Positions 1 through 7,730 of a stretch of DNA of 64,000 nt are shown in pieces (position 1 is the first letter of the stretch; every line of letters starts with the position of its first letter). Source of the DNA: Sphingopyxis macrogoltabida (GTDB lineage: Bacteria; Pseudomonadota; Alphaproteobacteria; Sphingomonadales; Sphingomonadaceae). The notes under the pieces were generated by a model that saw only the letters and a program-made list of their open reading frames with translations, made no database searches and had not been told where the DNA came from. A program made the position numbers and the translations under genes. Where the stretch lies: contig QFPJ01000011.1 of the NCBI GenBank assembly GCA_003241685.1, positions 15,548 through 79,547 of the forward strand, read 5' to 3'.

Positions 1-197
1 AGGCCGCCGACGTCATCGCCCATTTCCGCAAGCAGGCGGAGGCGCAGGGGATGAAGGTGACGACCGAGATCAAGTCGGGCGACACGATGATCATCGGCGC
101 CGAAAAGCCGGGCGACAGCAAGACGGGTGTTCAGGTGACGGCCACCCAGTCGGGCGCCACGGTCAACGGCACCGTCACCTATGGCGTCGGCGGCTGA
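1..197 (+). CDS. C-terminal end of an unidentified protein
   Basis: The window opens inside a reading frame whose last 64 codons are visible (first full codon at base 3) and which ends with TGA at 195-197. The visible tail starts with an amphipathic helix (AADVIAHFRKQAEAQG) and continues as alternating strands rich in Thr, Val and Gly, ending in Gly-Gly. I do not recognise the family. The pattern would suit a small exported or periplasmic domain, but the N-terminus that could show a signal peptide lies outside the window. It reads toward ndk across a gap of 111 bp. Confidence 0.6.
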   Translation, partial: AADVIAHFRKQAEAQGMKVTTEIKSGDTMIIGAEKPGDSKTGVQVTATQSGATVNGTVTYGVGG

Positions 198-308
198 CGG
201 GGCGGGCGACCGGCGCTTCGTCGATCCTGCTCGCTCGCCGCTTGCGGCGCGGGGAAAGCGCGGCTAGAGGCGCGCGCAACCCAAAGCACAACAAAGCAGG
301 AGCTTCCC

Positions 309-731
309 ATGGCGGTCACCCGCACCTTTTCGATCATCAAGCCCGACGCGACGCGTCGCAACCTGACCGGCGCGGTCACCCAGAAGCTGGAAGAGGCCGG
401 TCTGCGCGTCGTCGCGTCGAAGCGCATCCGGATGACGCAGGACCAGGCCGAGGGCTTTTACGCGGTTCACAAGGAACGCCCCTTCTTCGGCGAACTGGTC
501 AGCTTCATGACCTCCGGTCCCGTCGTCGTCCAGGTTCTGGAAGGCGAAGACGCCGTGAAGCGCAATCGCGACATCATGGGCGCGACCAACCCGGCCGACG
601 CCGCCGAAGGCACCATCCGCAAGACCTTCGCCGAAAGCATCGAGGCCAATTCGGTCCACGGCAGCGACAGCGAGGAAAATGCCGCGATCGAGATCGCCTT
701 TTTCTTCAAGCCCGAAGAAATCGTCGGCTGA
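309..731 (+). CDS. ndk: Nucleoside diphosphate kinase
   Basis: Ndk transfers the gamma phosphate of ATP to NDPs through a phosphohistidine and so balances cytosolic NTP and dNTP pools. The protein is 140 residues, the usual bacterial length. It begins with the family N-terminus (RTFSIIKPDA, with Lys11) and has the active-site signature NSVHGSDS, giving catalytic His117. The start is fixed by an AGGAGC Shine-Dalgarno at 298-303, five bases before the ATG. A plausible sigma70 promoter is TTGCGG at 242-247 and TAGAGG at 265-270, spacer 17. The gene is monocistronic, with its own terminator downstream and a convergent neighbour. Confidence 0.97.
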   Translation: MAVTRTFSIIKPDATRRNLTGAVTQKLEEAGLRVVASKRIRMTQDQAEGFYAVHKERPFFGELVSFMTSGPVVVQVLEGEDAVKRNRDIMGATNPADAAEGTIRKTFAESIEANSVHGSDSEENAAIEIAFFFKPEEIVG

Positions 732-746
732 CCCATCGTCATTGCC

Positions 747-783
747 AAAAAAAAGGCCGCCGGAGCGATCCGGCGGCCTTTTT
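747..783 (+). terminator. Bidirectional intrinsic terminator between ndk and cls
   Basis: A perfect 9-bp stem (GGCCGCCGG at 755-763, CCGGCGGCC at 770-778) with a 6-base loop is followed by TTTTT on the plus strand and preceded by eight A (747-754). It can therefore stop transcription from both convergent neighbours, ndk (+) and the cardiolipin synthase (-). Confidence 0.93.
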
Positions 784-857
784 CGGTGGCGACCCATGTG
801 GTTCCATACGTCGTTGAGAAATTATCGCTTTCATTCCATTTCCGACACATCCTGCAT

Positions 858-886
858 CGTCATCCCGGGTCATCTCCGGGATGACG
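858..886. repeat. Palindromic intergenic element CGTCATCCCGG
   Basis: Two perfect 11-base arms, CGTCATCCCGG (858-868) and CCGGGATGACG (876-886), flank a 7-base loop. The CGTCAT start is typical of short dispersed intergenic palindromes of alphaproteobacteria. It lies between the ndk terminator and the 3' end of the convergent cls gene. A role as a second terminator is possible, but there is no T-run beside it. Confidence 0.6.
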
Positions 887-917
887 AAATATGAAACGGC
901 TGTGAGCAAATCAGATT

Positions 918-2360
918 TCAGAGCAGCGGGCTGAGCATCGCGAGCAGATTCTGCCAGAATCGGCGCACGGGCCCCGCGCGCGCCATGTCCGGCGTCACCG
1001 GATCGCAATCGGCGAGGTAGCTGTCCTGGCGGGCCCGGATTTCGGCCACGAACGCGGGATCGGCGAACAGGATATTATTCTCGAAATTCAGCTCGAAACT
1101 GCGCCGGTCGAGATTGGCGGAGCCGATCAGCGCCACCGCGCCGTCGACGACCATCGTCTTGGCGTGCAGCAGGCCGGGACGATATTCGAACAGGCGGACG
1201 CCCGCGTCGATCAGGTCGGCATAATAGCTGCGGCTGGCGCCCGCGACGATGCGGCTGTCGTTGCGTTTGGGCAGGATCATCACCGTGTCGACACCGCGCC
1301 GCGCGCAATCGAGCAGCGCGAAGATCAATTGTTCGTCGGGCACGAAATAGGGGGTGGTGATGACGAGTTGGCGGCGCGCCGAATGGATCAGCGCGGTGAA
1401 ACAGGCGGTCATCGCGGCATAGCGAACGTCCGGCCCCGTGCCGATGACCTGCGCGGCGATGCCGGGCTTTGCGACCGGCGGCGGTTCGGCCGCATCGCCC
1501 AGCAGATCGGTGATGTCGTCGCCATGTTCCGATTCCCAGTCGGCGGCGAAGATGAACTGGCAGTCGCGGACCACCGGCCCCTCCCAGCGGGTCATGATGT
1601 CCACCCAGGGCGCATATCGGGGCTTCACGCGAAATTCGGGATCGGCCAGATTCTGGCTGCCGCACCAGGCAATCCGGTTGTCGACGATAAGCTGCTTGCG
1701 GTGGTTGCGCAGGTCGAACCGGCCGCGCACCAGCGTCCAGAACAGTCCGCCGATGGGCAGGGCGATGCGCGCATCGACCCCCGCATTTTCAAGCTCGATC
1801 CAGTAAGCGGAGCGGATGAAGCCGCGCGAGCCCAGCGCATCGGCCAGCACCCGCACTTTCACGCCGCGCTTCGCGGCGCGGATCAGCGCGTTCTTGATCC
1901 GGAAGCCGTTATTGTCGGCGAGCCAGATGTAGAAACAGAGATGGACGGTCGATGTCGCGTTGTCGATATCCTCGACCATCTCGCGGATCGCGGCATTGCC
2001 GTCCGCCGCCAGCGCCGCGCGATTGCCCGCGGTCGGGGGCAGGGCGTTGACGGTCTGGGCCAGTGCGAAGGGGGCGGCATAGGCGCCGCGCGCCAGCTTG
2101 CGGCGCAGCTCCGCATTGCCGCTGGGGTGCGGCAGATGGGCCTCGATCGCGCGATAACGCGCGCGGCGCTTGGCGCTGATTCGCGCCTCTCCGAGCAGCA
2201 GATAGGCGATGATCCCGCCGATCGGCACCGCCAGCGTCGCCATCAGCCAGGCGATGCGCGACGCCGGTTCGCGCTGGGGCCGCAGCATGATGCGCACGAC
2301 GGTCAGCGCCAGCGCGAGCAGGAACAGCGTCGAAACGGCATGGGCGATGTCGAACCGCAT
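918..2360 (-). CDS. cls: Cardiolipin synthase (phospholipase D superfamily)
   Basis: This 480-residue inner-membrane enzyme joins two phosphatidylglycerols to make cardiolipin and glycerol. Two hydrophobic segments at the N-terminus (about residues 4-24 and 36-56) match the cardiolipin synthase N-terminal domain. Both HKD motifs are present: NHRKQLIVDN followed by GSQNLAD, and LHAKTMVVDG followed by GSANLD. Length and layout fit the ClsA type. The gene is transcribed alone toward the shared terminator near 755-783. Assignment among ClsA, B and C subtypes is by layout only. Confidence 0.93.
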   Translation of the reverse strand: MRFDIAHAVSTLFLLALALTVVRIMLRPQREPASRIAWLMATLAVPIGGIIAYLLLGEARISAKRRARYRAIEAHLPHPSGNAELRRKLARGAYAAPFALAQTVNALPPTAGNRAALAADGNAAIREMVEDIDNATSTVHLCFYIWLADNNGFRIKNALIRAAKRGVKVRVLADALGSRGFIRSAYWIELENAGVDARIALPIGGLFWTLVRGRFDLRNHRKQLIVDNRIAWCGSQNLADPEFRVKPRYAPWVDIMTRWEGPVVRDCQFIFAADWESEHGDDITDLLGDAAEPPPVAKPGIAAQVIGTGPDVRYAAMTACFTALIHSARRQLVITTPYFVPDEQLIFALLDCARRGVDTVMILPKRNDSRIVAGASRSYYADLIDAGVRLFEYRPGLLHAKTMVVDGAVALIGSANLDRRSFELNFENNILFADPAFVAEIRARQDSYLADCDPVTPDMARAGPVRRFWQNLLAMLSPLL

Positions 2361-2410
2361 CGCCCGACTTCACCCCTATTCGGGCCAGAATGCCAGTCGA
2401 AATCGTCGGG

Positions 2411-3604
2411 TCAGCCGCACCAGGGCAACTCGGCGTCGGCCTTGCAGCCCTGTTCGAGTATCTTTTCGGCGCGTGCGGTATCGACCGGCCCGCCTTCGCC
2501 CTTGGTCAGCATCGCGGCCAGATTGCCGCAGGCGCGGCCGTCGCCGGCGTTGCAGGCGCTGGCATAATGGGTGCGCGCGGCGGCCGGATCGGCGGCGCCG
2601 CCCAACCCGCTCTGGAGCATGAGGCCCAGGTTGAAGCAGCCGGGGATCGCATCGATCGCGCACGCCTGGGCATAGACCCCGCGTGTCGCGGCCATGTCCA
2701 CCGCGCCGCCGACTCCGGTGCGCATCATCTTGCCCAGCGACAGGCAAGCATCCTCGTCGCGCGCATCGCAGGCACGACCGTAAAAGCCGCGCGCTTCGGC
2801 GAGCGTATGGCCGGGTGCTTCGTCCGCCTCGATCATCTGCCCCAGCCGGAAACAGGATTCCGTCACATTGCTGTCGCACGCGCTGGCATAGGCTTTCCAG
2901 GCCGCCGCCAGATCCTTGTCGCCGCCCACGCCCATGCGCAGGCGATAGGCGTATCGGTTGCACCCGGCGCCGGACCCGCCCTCGCACGCTGCGGCGAAGG
3001 CGCTGCGCGCCAGCGCGTCGTCGGCCGCGCCGCCGATGCCGAGCCGCGCCAGTTCGCCCAGGTTGAAACAGCCGCTGACGCTGCCCGCCTTGCAGGCATG
3101 GCCATAGGCGATGCGGGCCGCGCCATCGTCCTGCGGCCCGCCCGCGCCATTGGCCAGCATGACGCCATATTGCTGGCAATAGGTGGCGTCATAGGTTTCG
3201 CACGCACTGCGAAACAGCGTCCGCGCCTCGACCAGATCGGCGGGCTTCGACGATGTGTCCAGTCGTCCGGCCAGGTTGGTGCAGCCGCTGGGAATGCCGC
3301 CCTCACAGGCCTTGCGATACATCGGCAGCGCGTCGTCGGGACGTTTGGCGCCATAAGTGCCGTTTTCATACCCGAGCGCCAGGAAGTTGCAGGCATTGGC
3401 GTGACGCCCGCACAGTTCCTTCATCTGGCGTTCGCGCTCCGCCATGTCCTCGACCTTCAATATTTCGAACATGCGGTCGTCGCCGCCCTCGATCGCCACG
3501 GGCCGGGGCGGGGCGACCGATTGGGCGCCCGCGGACGTCAGAAGGGGCAAAAACAAGGCGGAAAGAAACAACAGGATCGGGCGCACGGGCAATCGTCTCC
3601 TCAT
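2411..3604 (-). CDS. Exported Sel1-like repeat protein, cysteine-rich
   Basis: A clear signal peptide (basic MRRR, hydrophobic core LLFLSALFLPLL, cleavage near SAGAQS) precedes about ten tandem Sel1-type repeats of 36-40 residues. Almost every repeat carries a pair of cysteines in the pattern AC-x-x-G-x-x-x-G/A-C, as in the Helicobacter Hcp proteins, where such pairs form a disulfide in each repeat. The product is probably a rigid periplasmic or secreted solenoid that binds protein partners. No enzymatic motif is visible. The ATG is preceded by weak purine-rich sequence. It is separated from cls by 50 bp and may share its transcript. Confidence 0.88.
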   Translation of the reverse strand: MRRRLPVRPILLFLSALFLPLLTSAGAQSVAPPRPVAIEGGDDRMFEILKVEDMAERERQMKELCGRHANACNFLALGYENGTYGAKRPDDALPMYRKACEGGIPSGCTNLAGRLDTSSKPADLVEARTLFRSACETYDATYCQQYGVMLANGAGGPQDDGAARIAYGHACKAGSVSGCFNLGELARLGIGGAADDALARSAFAAACEGGSGAGCNRYAYRLRMGVGGDKDLAAAWKAYASACDSNVTESCFRLGQMIEADEAPGHTLAEARGFYGRACDARDEDACLSLGKMMRTGVGGAVDMAATRGVYAQACAIDAIPGCFNLGLMLQSGLGGAADPAAARTHYASACNAGDGRACGNLAAMLTKGEGGPVDTARAEKILEQGCKADAELPWCG

Positions 3605-3667
3605 TCGGAGCGACCCTGAAAGGGCGGATAGCAGTGCCCGGCAGTCAGGTCAAAACCCGCACGATCG

Positions 3668-4618
3668 TCAGAATTCGTCGGCAACCCGCATCAGGCCCGC
3701 CAGCTTCCTTGGCGCGATCGCGAGCCAGCTTTTGCGCAGCCATTCGGCGATCGCGTCCCAGTCCGTATCGCCCAGGTCGAGCCGGATGCCGATCCAGCCG
3801 TCGCCGAAATAGGCGGGGCGGTAATAGCGGTTCCCGTCGAGTTCGATAAGCTGCGCCTGCTCGTCGGCGCCGCTGATCTTGACCAGCAGCGCGATCTTGC
3901 CGTCGCCGTGATGATCCTCGGTGAAATAGGCGAATTTCTTGCCCTTCACGATCCCGAAACAGGGCATGCCGTGCGACAGCACCTCGTCGCTTTCGGGCAG
4001 GGCCAGCGCCAGATCACGGACCCGGCCGCGTAGATAGTCGGGCGACCGTTCGCGGGACACGAAAGCGGCCAGCGTCGGGGGATAGAGTTGATGTTCGGCA
4101 AAGCGGACGCGTTCGGCCAGCGTTTCCGCCGTGTCGCCGGCAAGGATCGCGACCGGCGTCTGGGCCAGCACCGGGCCGTCGTCCAGCGCGGGGGTGACGA
4201 TATGGACGCTGCAGCCGCCGAATCCGTCGCCCGCCTCGATCGCCTGCCGGTGCGTGTCGAGACCCTTGTACAGCGGCAGCAGGCTGGGGTGGATGTTCAG
4301 CATCCGGCCGGCCCAGCGCGCGACGAAATCGTCCGACAGGATGCGCATATAGCCCGCCAGTGCGACATAGTCGGCGCGCGCGTCGCGCAATTGCGCGTCG
4401 ACCAGCGCGTCGAACGCGTCGCGCGTCATGCCCTTGTGCGGGTGCGACCAGGTCGCAACGCCTTCCGCCGCCGCAATCGACAGGCCGGGCGCCCGTGGGT
4501 CGTTGCTGGCGACCAGCACCAGTTCATAGGGGCATGTCGCAGCTTTGGAGGCATAGAGCAGCGCCGCCATATTGGTGCCGGCGCCGGAGATCAGAACGGC
4601 GACCCGCGCCTTAGCCAT
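3668..4618 (-). CDS. purN: Phosphoribosylglycinamide formyltransferase fused to an MmcQ/YjbR domain
   Basis: Residues 1 to about 190 are a complete PurN, which formylates GAR with 10-formyl-THF in purine synthesis. The N-terminal loop SGAGTNM and the catalytic set Asn108, His110 (LNIHPSLLP) and Asp146 (LDDGPV) are present. Without a stop, the frame continues through RSPDYLRGRV into about 120 residues of an MmcQ/YjbR fold (LALPESDEVLSHGMPCFGI, GKKFAYF, then a C-terminal WL..SW helix). PurN is normally about 190-220 residues, so this is a two-domain fusion of 316. The start overlaps the end of purM by 8 bp, as expected for a coupled purM-purN operon. YjbR domains have a CyaY-like fold and no settled function. 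Confidence 0.93.
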   Translation of the reverse strand: MAKARVAVLISGAGTNMAALLYASKAATCPYELVLVASNDPRAPGLSIAAAEGVATWSHPHKGMTRDAFDALVDAQLRDARADYVALAGYMRILSDDFVARWAGRMLNIHPSLLPLYKGLDTHRQAIEAGDGFGGCSVHIVTPALDDGPVLAQTPVAILAGDTAETLAERVRFAEHQLYPPTLAAFVSRERSPDYLRGRVRDLALALPESDEVLSHGMPCFGIVKGKKFAYFTEDHHGDGKIALLVKISGADEQAQLIELDGNRYYRPAYFGDGWIGIRLDLGDTDWDAIAEWLRKSWLAIAPRKLAGLMRVADEF

Positions 4619-5717
4619 TATGTGTTGCCGACCAGGCCGCCATCGCGCTCCACGTCTCGGGCCCGCCGCTGACGGTGCAGCCCTTTGCGCCCTCCGCGAT
4701 ATGGCCGATGCGGTGCACCGTCTCGCCCGAGGCTTCGAGCGCGGCCGTCACCTCGGCGACGTCGCTTTCGGCCACCACGACCGCCATGCCGATGCCGCAG
4801 TTGAAGGTACGCGCCATCTCCTCGGGCTCGATATGGCCCTGGGCCTGCAGGAACGCCATCAAACGCGGCTGTTCCCATGCGTCGGCATCGACATGGGCAT
4901 GGAGCGTCTTTGGCAGCACGCGCGGGATATTTTCCAGCAGACCGCCGCCCGTGATATGCGCCAGTGCGTGGATCTTCCCGGTCTTCACCAGCGGAAGCAG
5001 GCTCTTCACATAGATGCGCGTCGGCGCCATCAGCGCGTCGATCAGCAGGATATTCTGGTCGAACAGCGCCGGCCGGTCGAGCTTCCAGCCCTTGTCCGCG
5101 GCCAGCCGCCGGACGAGCGAGAAGCCGTTCGAATGGACGCCCGACGACGCAAGGCCCAGGATGACGTCCCCGGCGGCGACCTTGTCGGCGGTCAGCACCT
5201 GGTCGCGCTCGACCGCGCCGACGCAGAAGCCCGCGAGGTCGTAGTCGCCGTCGGAATACATGCCGGGCATTTCGGCGGTCTCGCCGCCGATCAGCGCGCA
5301 GCCGGCCAGCTTGCAACCCTCGGCGATGCTTGCCACGACGTCGGTCGCGACGGCGTTGTCGAGCTTGCCCGTGGCATAATAATCCAGGAAAAACAGCGGC
5401 TCGGCGCCCTGAACGATCAGGTCGTTGGCGCACATCGCGACCAGGTCGATGCCGACGCCGCCATGCTTGCCCGATTCGATCGCCAACTTCAGCTTGGTGC
5501 CGACGCCGTCGTTCGCCGCGACGAGCAGGGGGTCGTGGAACCCCGCCGCCTTCAGGTCGAAAAAGCCGCCGAAGCCGCCCAGGTCGGCATCTGCGCCGGG
5601 ACGGCGCGTCGCGCGGGCGAGCGGGGCGATGGCACGGACCAGCGCATTGCCGGTTTCGATCGAGACGCCGGCCCCGGCATAAGTATAGGGTGCGGGTTGG
5701 TTGTGCTTGGAATCCAT
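4611..5717 (-). CDS. purM: Phosphoribosylformylglycinamidine cyclo-ligase (AIR synthetase)
   Basis: PurM closes the imidazole ring of AIR using ATP, the fifth step of purine synthesis. The 368-residue product starts with YTYAGAGVSIETGN and has the family blocks GGFGGFFDL, NDGVGTKLKLA, the nucleotide-binding GGETAEMPGMY and HITGGGLLENIPR. It is the first gene of a purM-purN pair overlapping by 8 bp. The region upstream is shared with the divergent DUF2066-like gene at 5803. The same purN-purM-DUF2066-hda neighbourhood occurs in several Proteobacteria, as I recall. Confidence 0.97.
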   Translation of the reverse strand: MDSKHNQPAPYTYAGAGVSIETGNALVRAIAPLARATRRPGADADLGGFGGFFDLKAAGFHDPLLVAANDGVGTKLKLAIESGKHGGVGIDLVAMCANDLIVQGAEPLFFLDYYATGKLDNAVATDVVASIAEGCKLAGCALIGGETAEMPGMYSDGDYDLAGFCVGAVERDQVLTADKVAAGDVILGLASSGVHSNGFSLVRRLAADKGWKLDRPALFDQNILLIDALMAPTRIYVKSLLPLVKTGKIHALAHITGGGLLENIPRVLPKTLHAHVDADAWEQPRLMAFLQAQGHIEPEEMARTFNCGIGMAVVVAESDVAEVTAALEASGETVHRIGHIAEGAKGCTVSGGPETWSAMAAWSATHNG

Positions 5718-5802
5718 GGCCAGCGCGCCTAACGGTTCCGGCGGATAATTTCCATGATTTCCTTGTCCGGGCGCGCGCTTTTGGGCAGAGCATAGAGAAG
5801 AT

Positions 5803-7074
5803 ATGACGTCGGCCGCTTTCCCCCGCTTCGTTCCGAGCTTCGCCCTCGACGCTCCGCAAGGCCGCCGCTGGCGCTGGGCCGCGCTGTTCGCCCTGTTCTT
5901 CGCGGTCCTGATCGTCGGTATCGTTCAGGGGCAGGTCAGCCGCGGCGACCGCGGCATCACCCCGATCAACAGCAGCGGCGATTTTCTGGCGAGCGGCATA
6001 TCCGTCGACGTGACCGGCGATAGCGCCGACGACGCGCGGACCAAGGGCTGGCGCGAGGCGCAGCGGCAGGGCTGGGCCCAGCTGTATCGGCGCCTGAACG
6101 GCAGCGACGCCCCGGCGCTCAACGATTCGGTGCTCGACGGCATCGTGACCGCGATCGTGGTGGAGCATGAACAGATCGGTCCGCGCCGCTATGTCGCGCG
6201 GCTCGGCGTCCAGTTCGATCGCGTGCGTGCCGGACAGATATTGGGCGTCAGCGGCCGGACGCTGCGCTCGCCGCCGCTGCTCGTCATCCCCGTCTATTCG
6301 ATCGACGGCATCCAGCAGGTCTTTGAACAGCGCAGCGCGTGGCAGCGCGCCTGGGCCGAATATAATACCGGCCAGAGCGCGATCGATTATGTGCGGACGG
6401 CGGGCACCGGCGCCGACACCTTGCTGCTGAATGCCGGCCAGACCGGGCGGCGCGGGCGCGTCTGGTGGCGCGTGATCCTCGATCAATATGGCGCGGCGGA
6501 TGTGCTGATTCCCATCGCGCGCGTCGAATATAGCTATCCCGGCGGTCCCGTGACCGGCCATTTCGCCGCGCGCTTCGGCCCCGACAACAAGCTGATCGAC
6601 AGCTTCACGATGACCGCGCCGTCGGCGGCGGCGATTCCCGACATGATGGAAAAGGCGGTCGCGCGCGTGGACCGCATCTATATCGACGCGTTGGCGGCGG
6701 GAACGCTGCGGACCGACACCTATCTGGTCCTCGAAAAGCCGGTGGAGAAGGTCGATCTGCCCGAAGAGACGATCGGCGAAGGCGATGTGTTGCCGAGCGA
6801 GACCGATACCAGCGTGCCGACCGCGGCCCCGACCGGGACGCAGAGCTTCACGGTCCAGTATAATTCGCCCGACGTCGAATCGGTGTCGGCGACCGAGCGG
6901 ACCATTGCCGGGATCGCCGGGGTGCAGTCGGCCTCCACCACCAGCCTCGCGCTGGGCGGCACGTCCGTCATGCGCGTGACTTTCCGCGGCGATATCGCCG
7001 CGCTGCGCGCCGCGCTCGCCGCGCGGGGCTATACGGTGCAGGAAGGCGGCGGCCAGCTGCGGATCAGCCGCTGA
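5803..7074 (+). CDS. Membrane-anchored DUF2066-like protein with a small C-terminal ferredoxin-like domain
   Basis: The 423-residue product has one N-terminal membrane segment (about residues 24-44) and then a large, probably periplasmic, region. Residues about 60-290 resemble DUF2066: a repeated 'A..A...gW..LyrRLnG' helix, a 'Y.ARLGVQFDR..v..iLG' strand pair, and then PPLLVIPVYS. A Pro/Thr-rich linker leads to a C-terminal module (about 355-420: QSFTVQYNSPDVESVSA to GYTVQE) that looks like an ACT or heavy-metal-associated fold but lacks the CxxC metal site. It overlaps hda by one base (TGATG). DUF2066 genes often precede hda, which supports the call. Function unknown. Confidence 0.75.
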   Translation: MTSAAFPRFVPSFALDAPQGRRWRWAALFALFFAVLIVGIVQGQVSRGDRGITPINSSGDFLASGISVDVTGDSADDARTKGWREAQRQGWAQLYRRLNGSDAPALNDSVLDGIVTAIVVEHEQIGPRRYVARLGVQFDRVRAGQILGVSGRTLRSPPLLVIPVYSIDGIQQVFEQRSAWQRAWAEYNTGQSAIDYVRTAGTGADTLLLNAGQTGRRGRVWWRVILDQYGAADVLIPIARVEYSYPGGPVTGHFAARFGPDNKLIDSFTMTAPSAAAIPDMMEKAVARVDRIYIDALAAGTLRTDTYLVLEKPVEKVDLPEETIGEGDVLPSETDTSVPTAAPTGTQSFTVQYNSPDVESVSATERTIAGIAGVQSASTTSLALGGTSVMRVTFRGDIAALRAALAARGYTVQEGGGQLRISR

Positions 7075-7730
7075 TGGCGCGCGCATCGGGACAGATCGCG
7101 CTGCCGCTCGACTGGAGCGCGGGCGGCAACGGCGACGCGCCTCTGGTCGTTGGGGCCAGCAATGCCGAAGCCATACGATATCTGCGGCATACCGACGCCT
7201 GGCCGGTGCGGACGGCGGTGCTGGTCGGTCCGCCGGGATCGGGCAAGAGCCTGATCGGCCGCCTGTTCGCCGCCGAAACCGGCGGCCGCGTGATCGATGG
7301 CCCGCGCAGCGTCGATGAAGAGGCGATGTTCCATGCCTGGAATGCGGCGCAGGCATCGGGCACGCCGTTGCTGATCGTCGCCGACGCGCCGCCGGCGGCG
7401 TGGCGGGTGGCGCTGCCCGATCTCGCTTCGCGGCTGGCCGCCGTGCCGGTGCTGACGATCAGCGAGCCCGACGATTGCCTGGCCCGCGACCTGATCGAAT
7501 CCCTGTTCGCGCAGCGCGGCATGGCGCTGGCGCCGGAAGTCGCGTCCTACATCGTCCCGCGCATGGAGCGGACATATGCGATGATCCACAAAATCGTCGC
7601 CGCGCTCGACGTCGCCTCGCTCGAACAGGGGCGCCGCGTCGGCATCCGTCTCGCGCGTGAAACATTGCTGTCACAAGGGCTGATCGACCCCGATCTCCCT
7701 GAAAGGCAGGATGCTCCCAAATGTCGCTGA
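7074..7730 (+). CDS. hda: DnaA-like regulatory inactivator Hda (HdaA)
   Basis: Hda is a short DnaA paralogue that, with the DNA-loaded sliding clamp, stimulates ATP hydrolysis by DnaA and prevents re-initiation. The 218-residue protein has an N-terminal clamp-binding motif (QIALPLDW), a Walker A (GPPGSGKS) and a degenerate AAA+ region (LLIVADAP), and no DnaA DNA-binding domain IV. The start codon overlaps the stop of the preceding gene by one base and its own end overlaps ppk1 by 10 bp, so translation of the three genes is probably coupled. Confidence 0.92.
   Translation: MARASGQIALPLDWSAGGNGDAPLVVGASNAEAIRYLRHTDAWPVRTAVLVGPPGSGKSLIGRLFAAETGGRVIDGPRSVDEEAMFHAWNAAQASGTPLLIVADAPPAAWRVALPDLASRLAAVPVLTISEPDDCLARDLIESLFAQRGMALAPEVASYIVPRMERTYAMIHKIVAALDVASLEQGRRVGIRLARETLLSQGLIDPDLPERQDAPKCR

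Noticed and set aside
4618..7356. Open frame of about 910 codons on the minus strand
   Set aside because: It runs antisense to the DUF2066-like gene and then out of frame through purM. It has no recognisable domain and spans a divergent promoter region.
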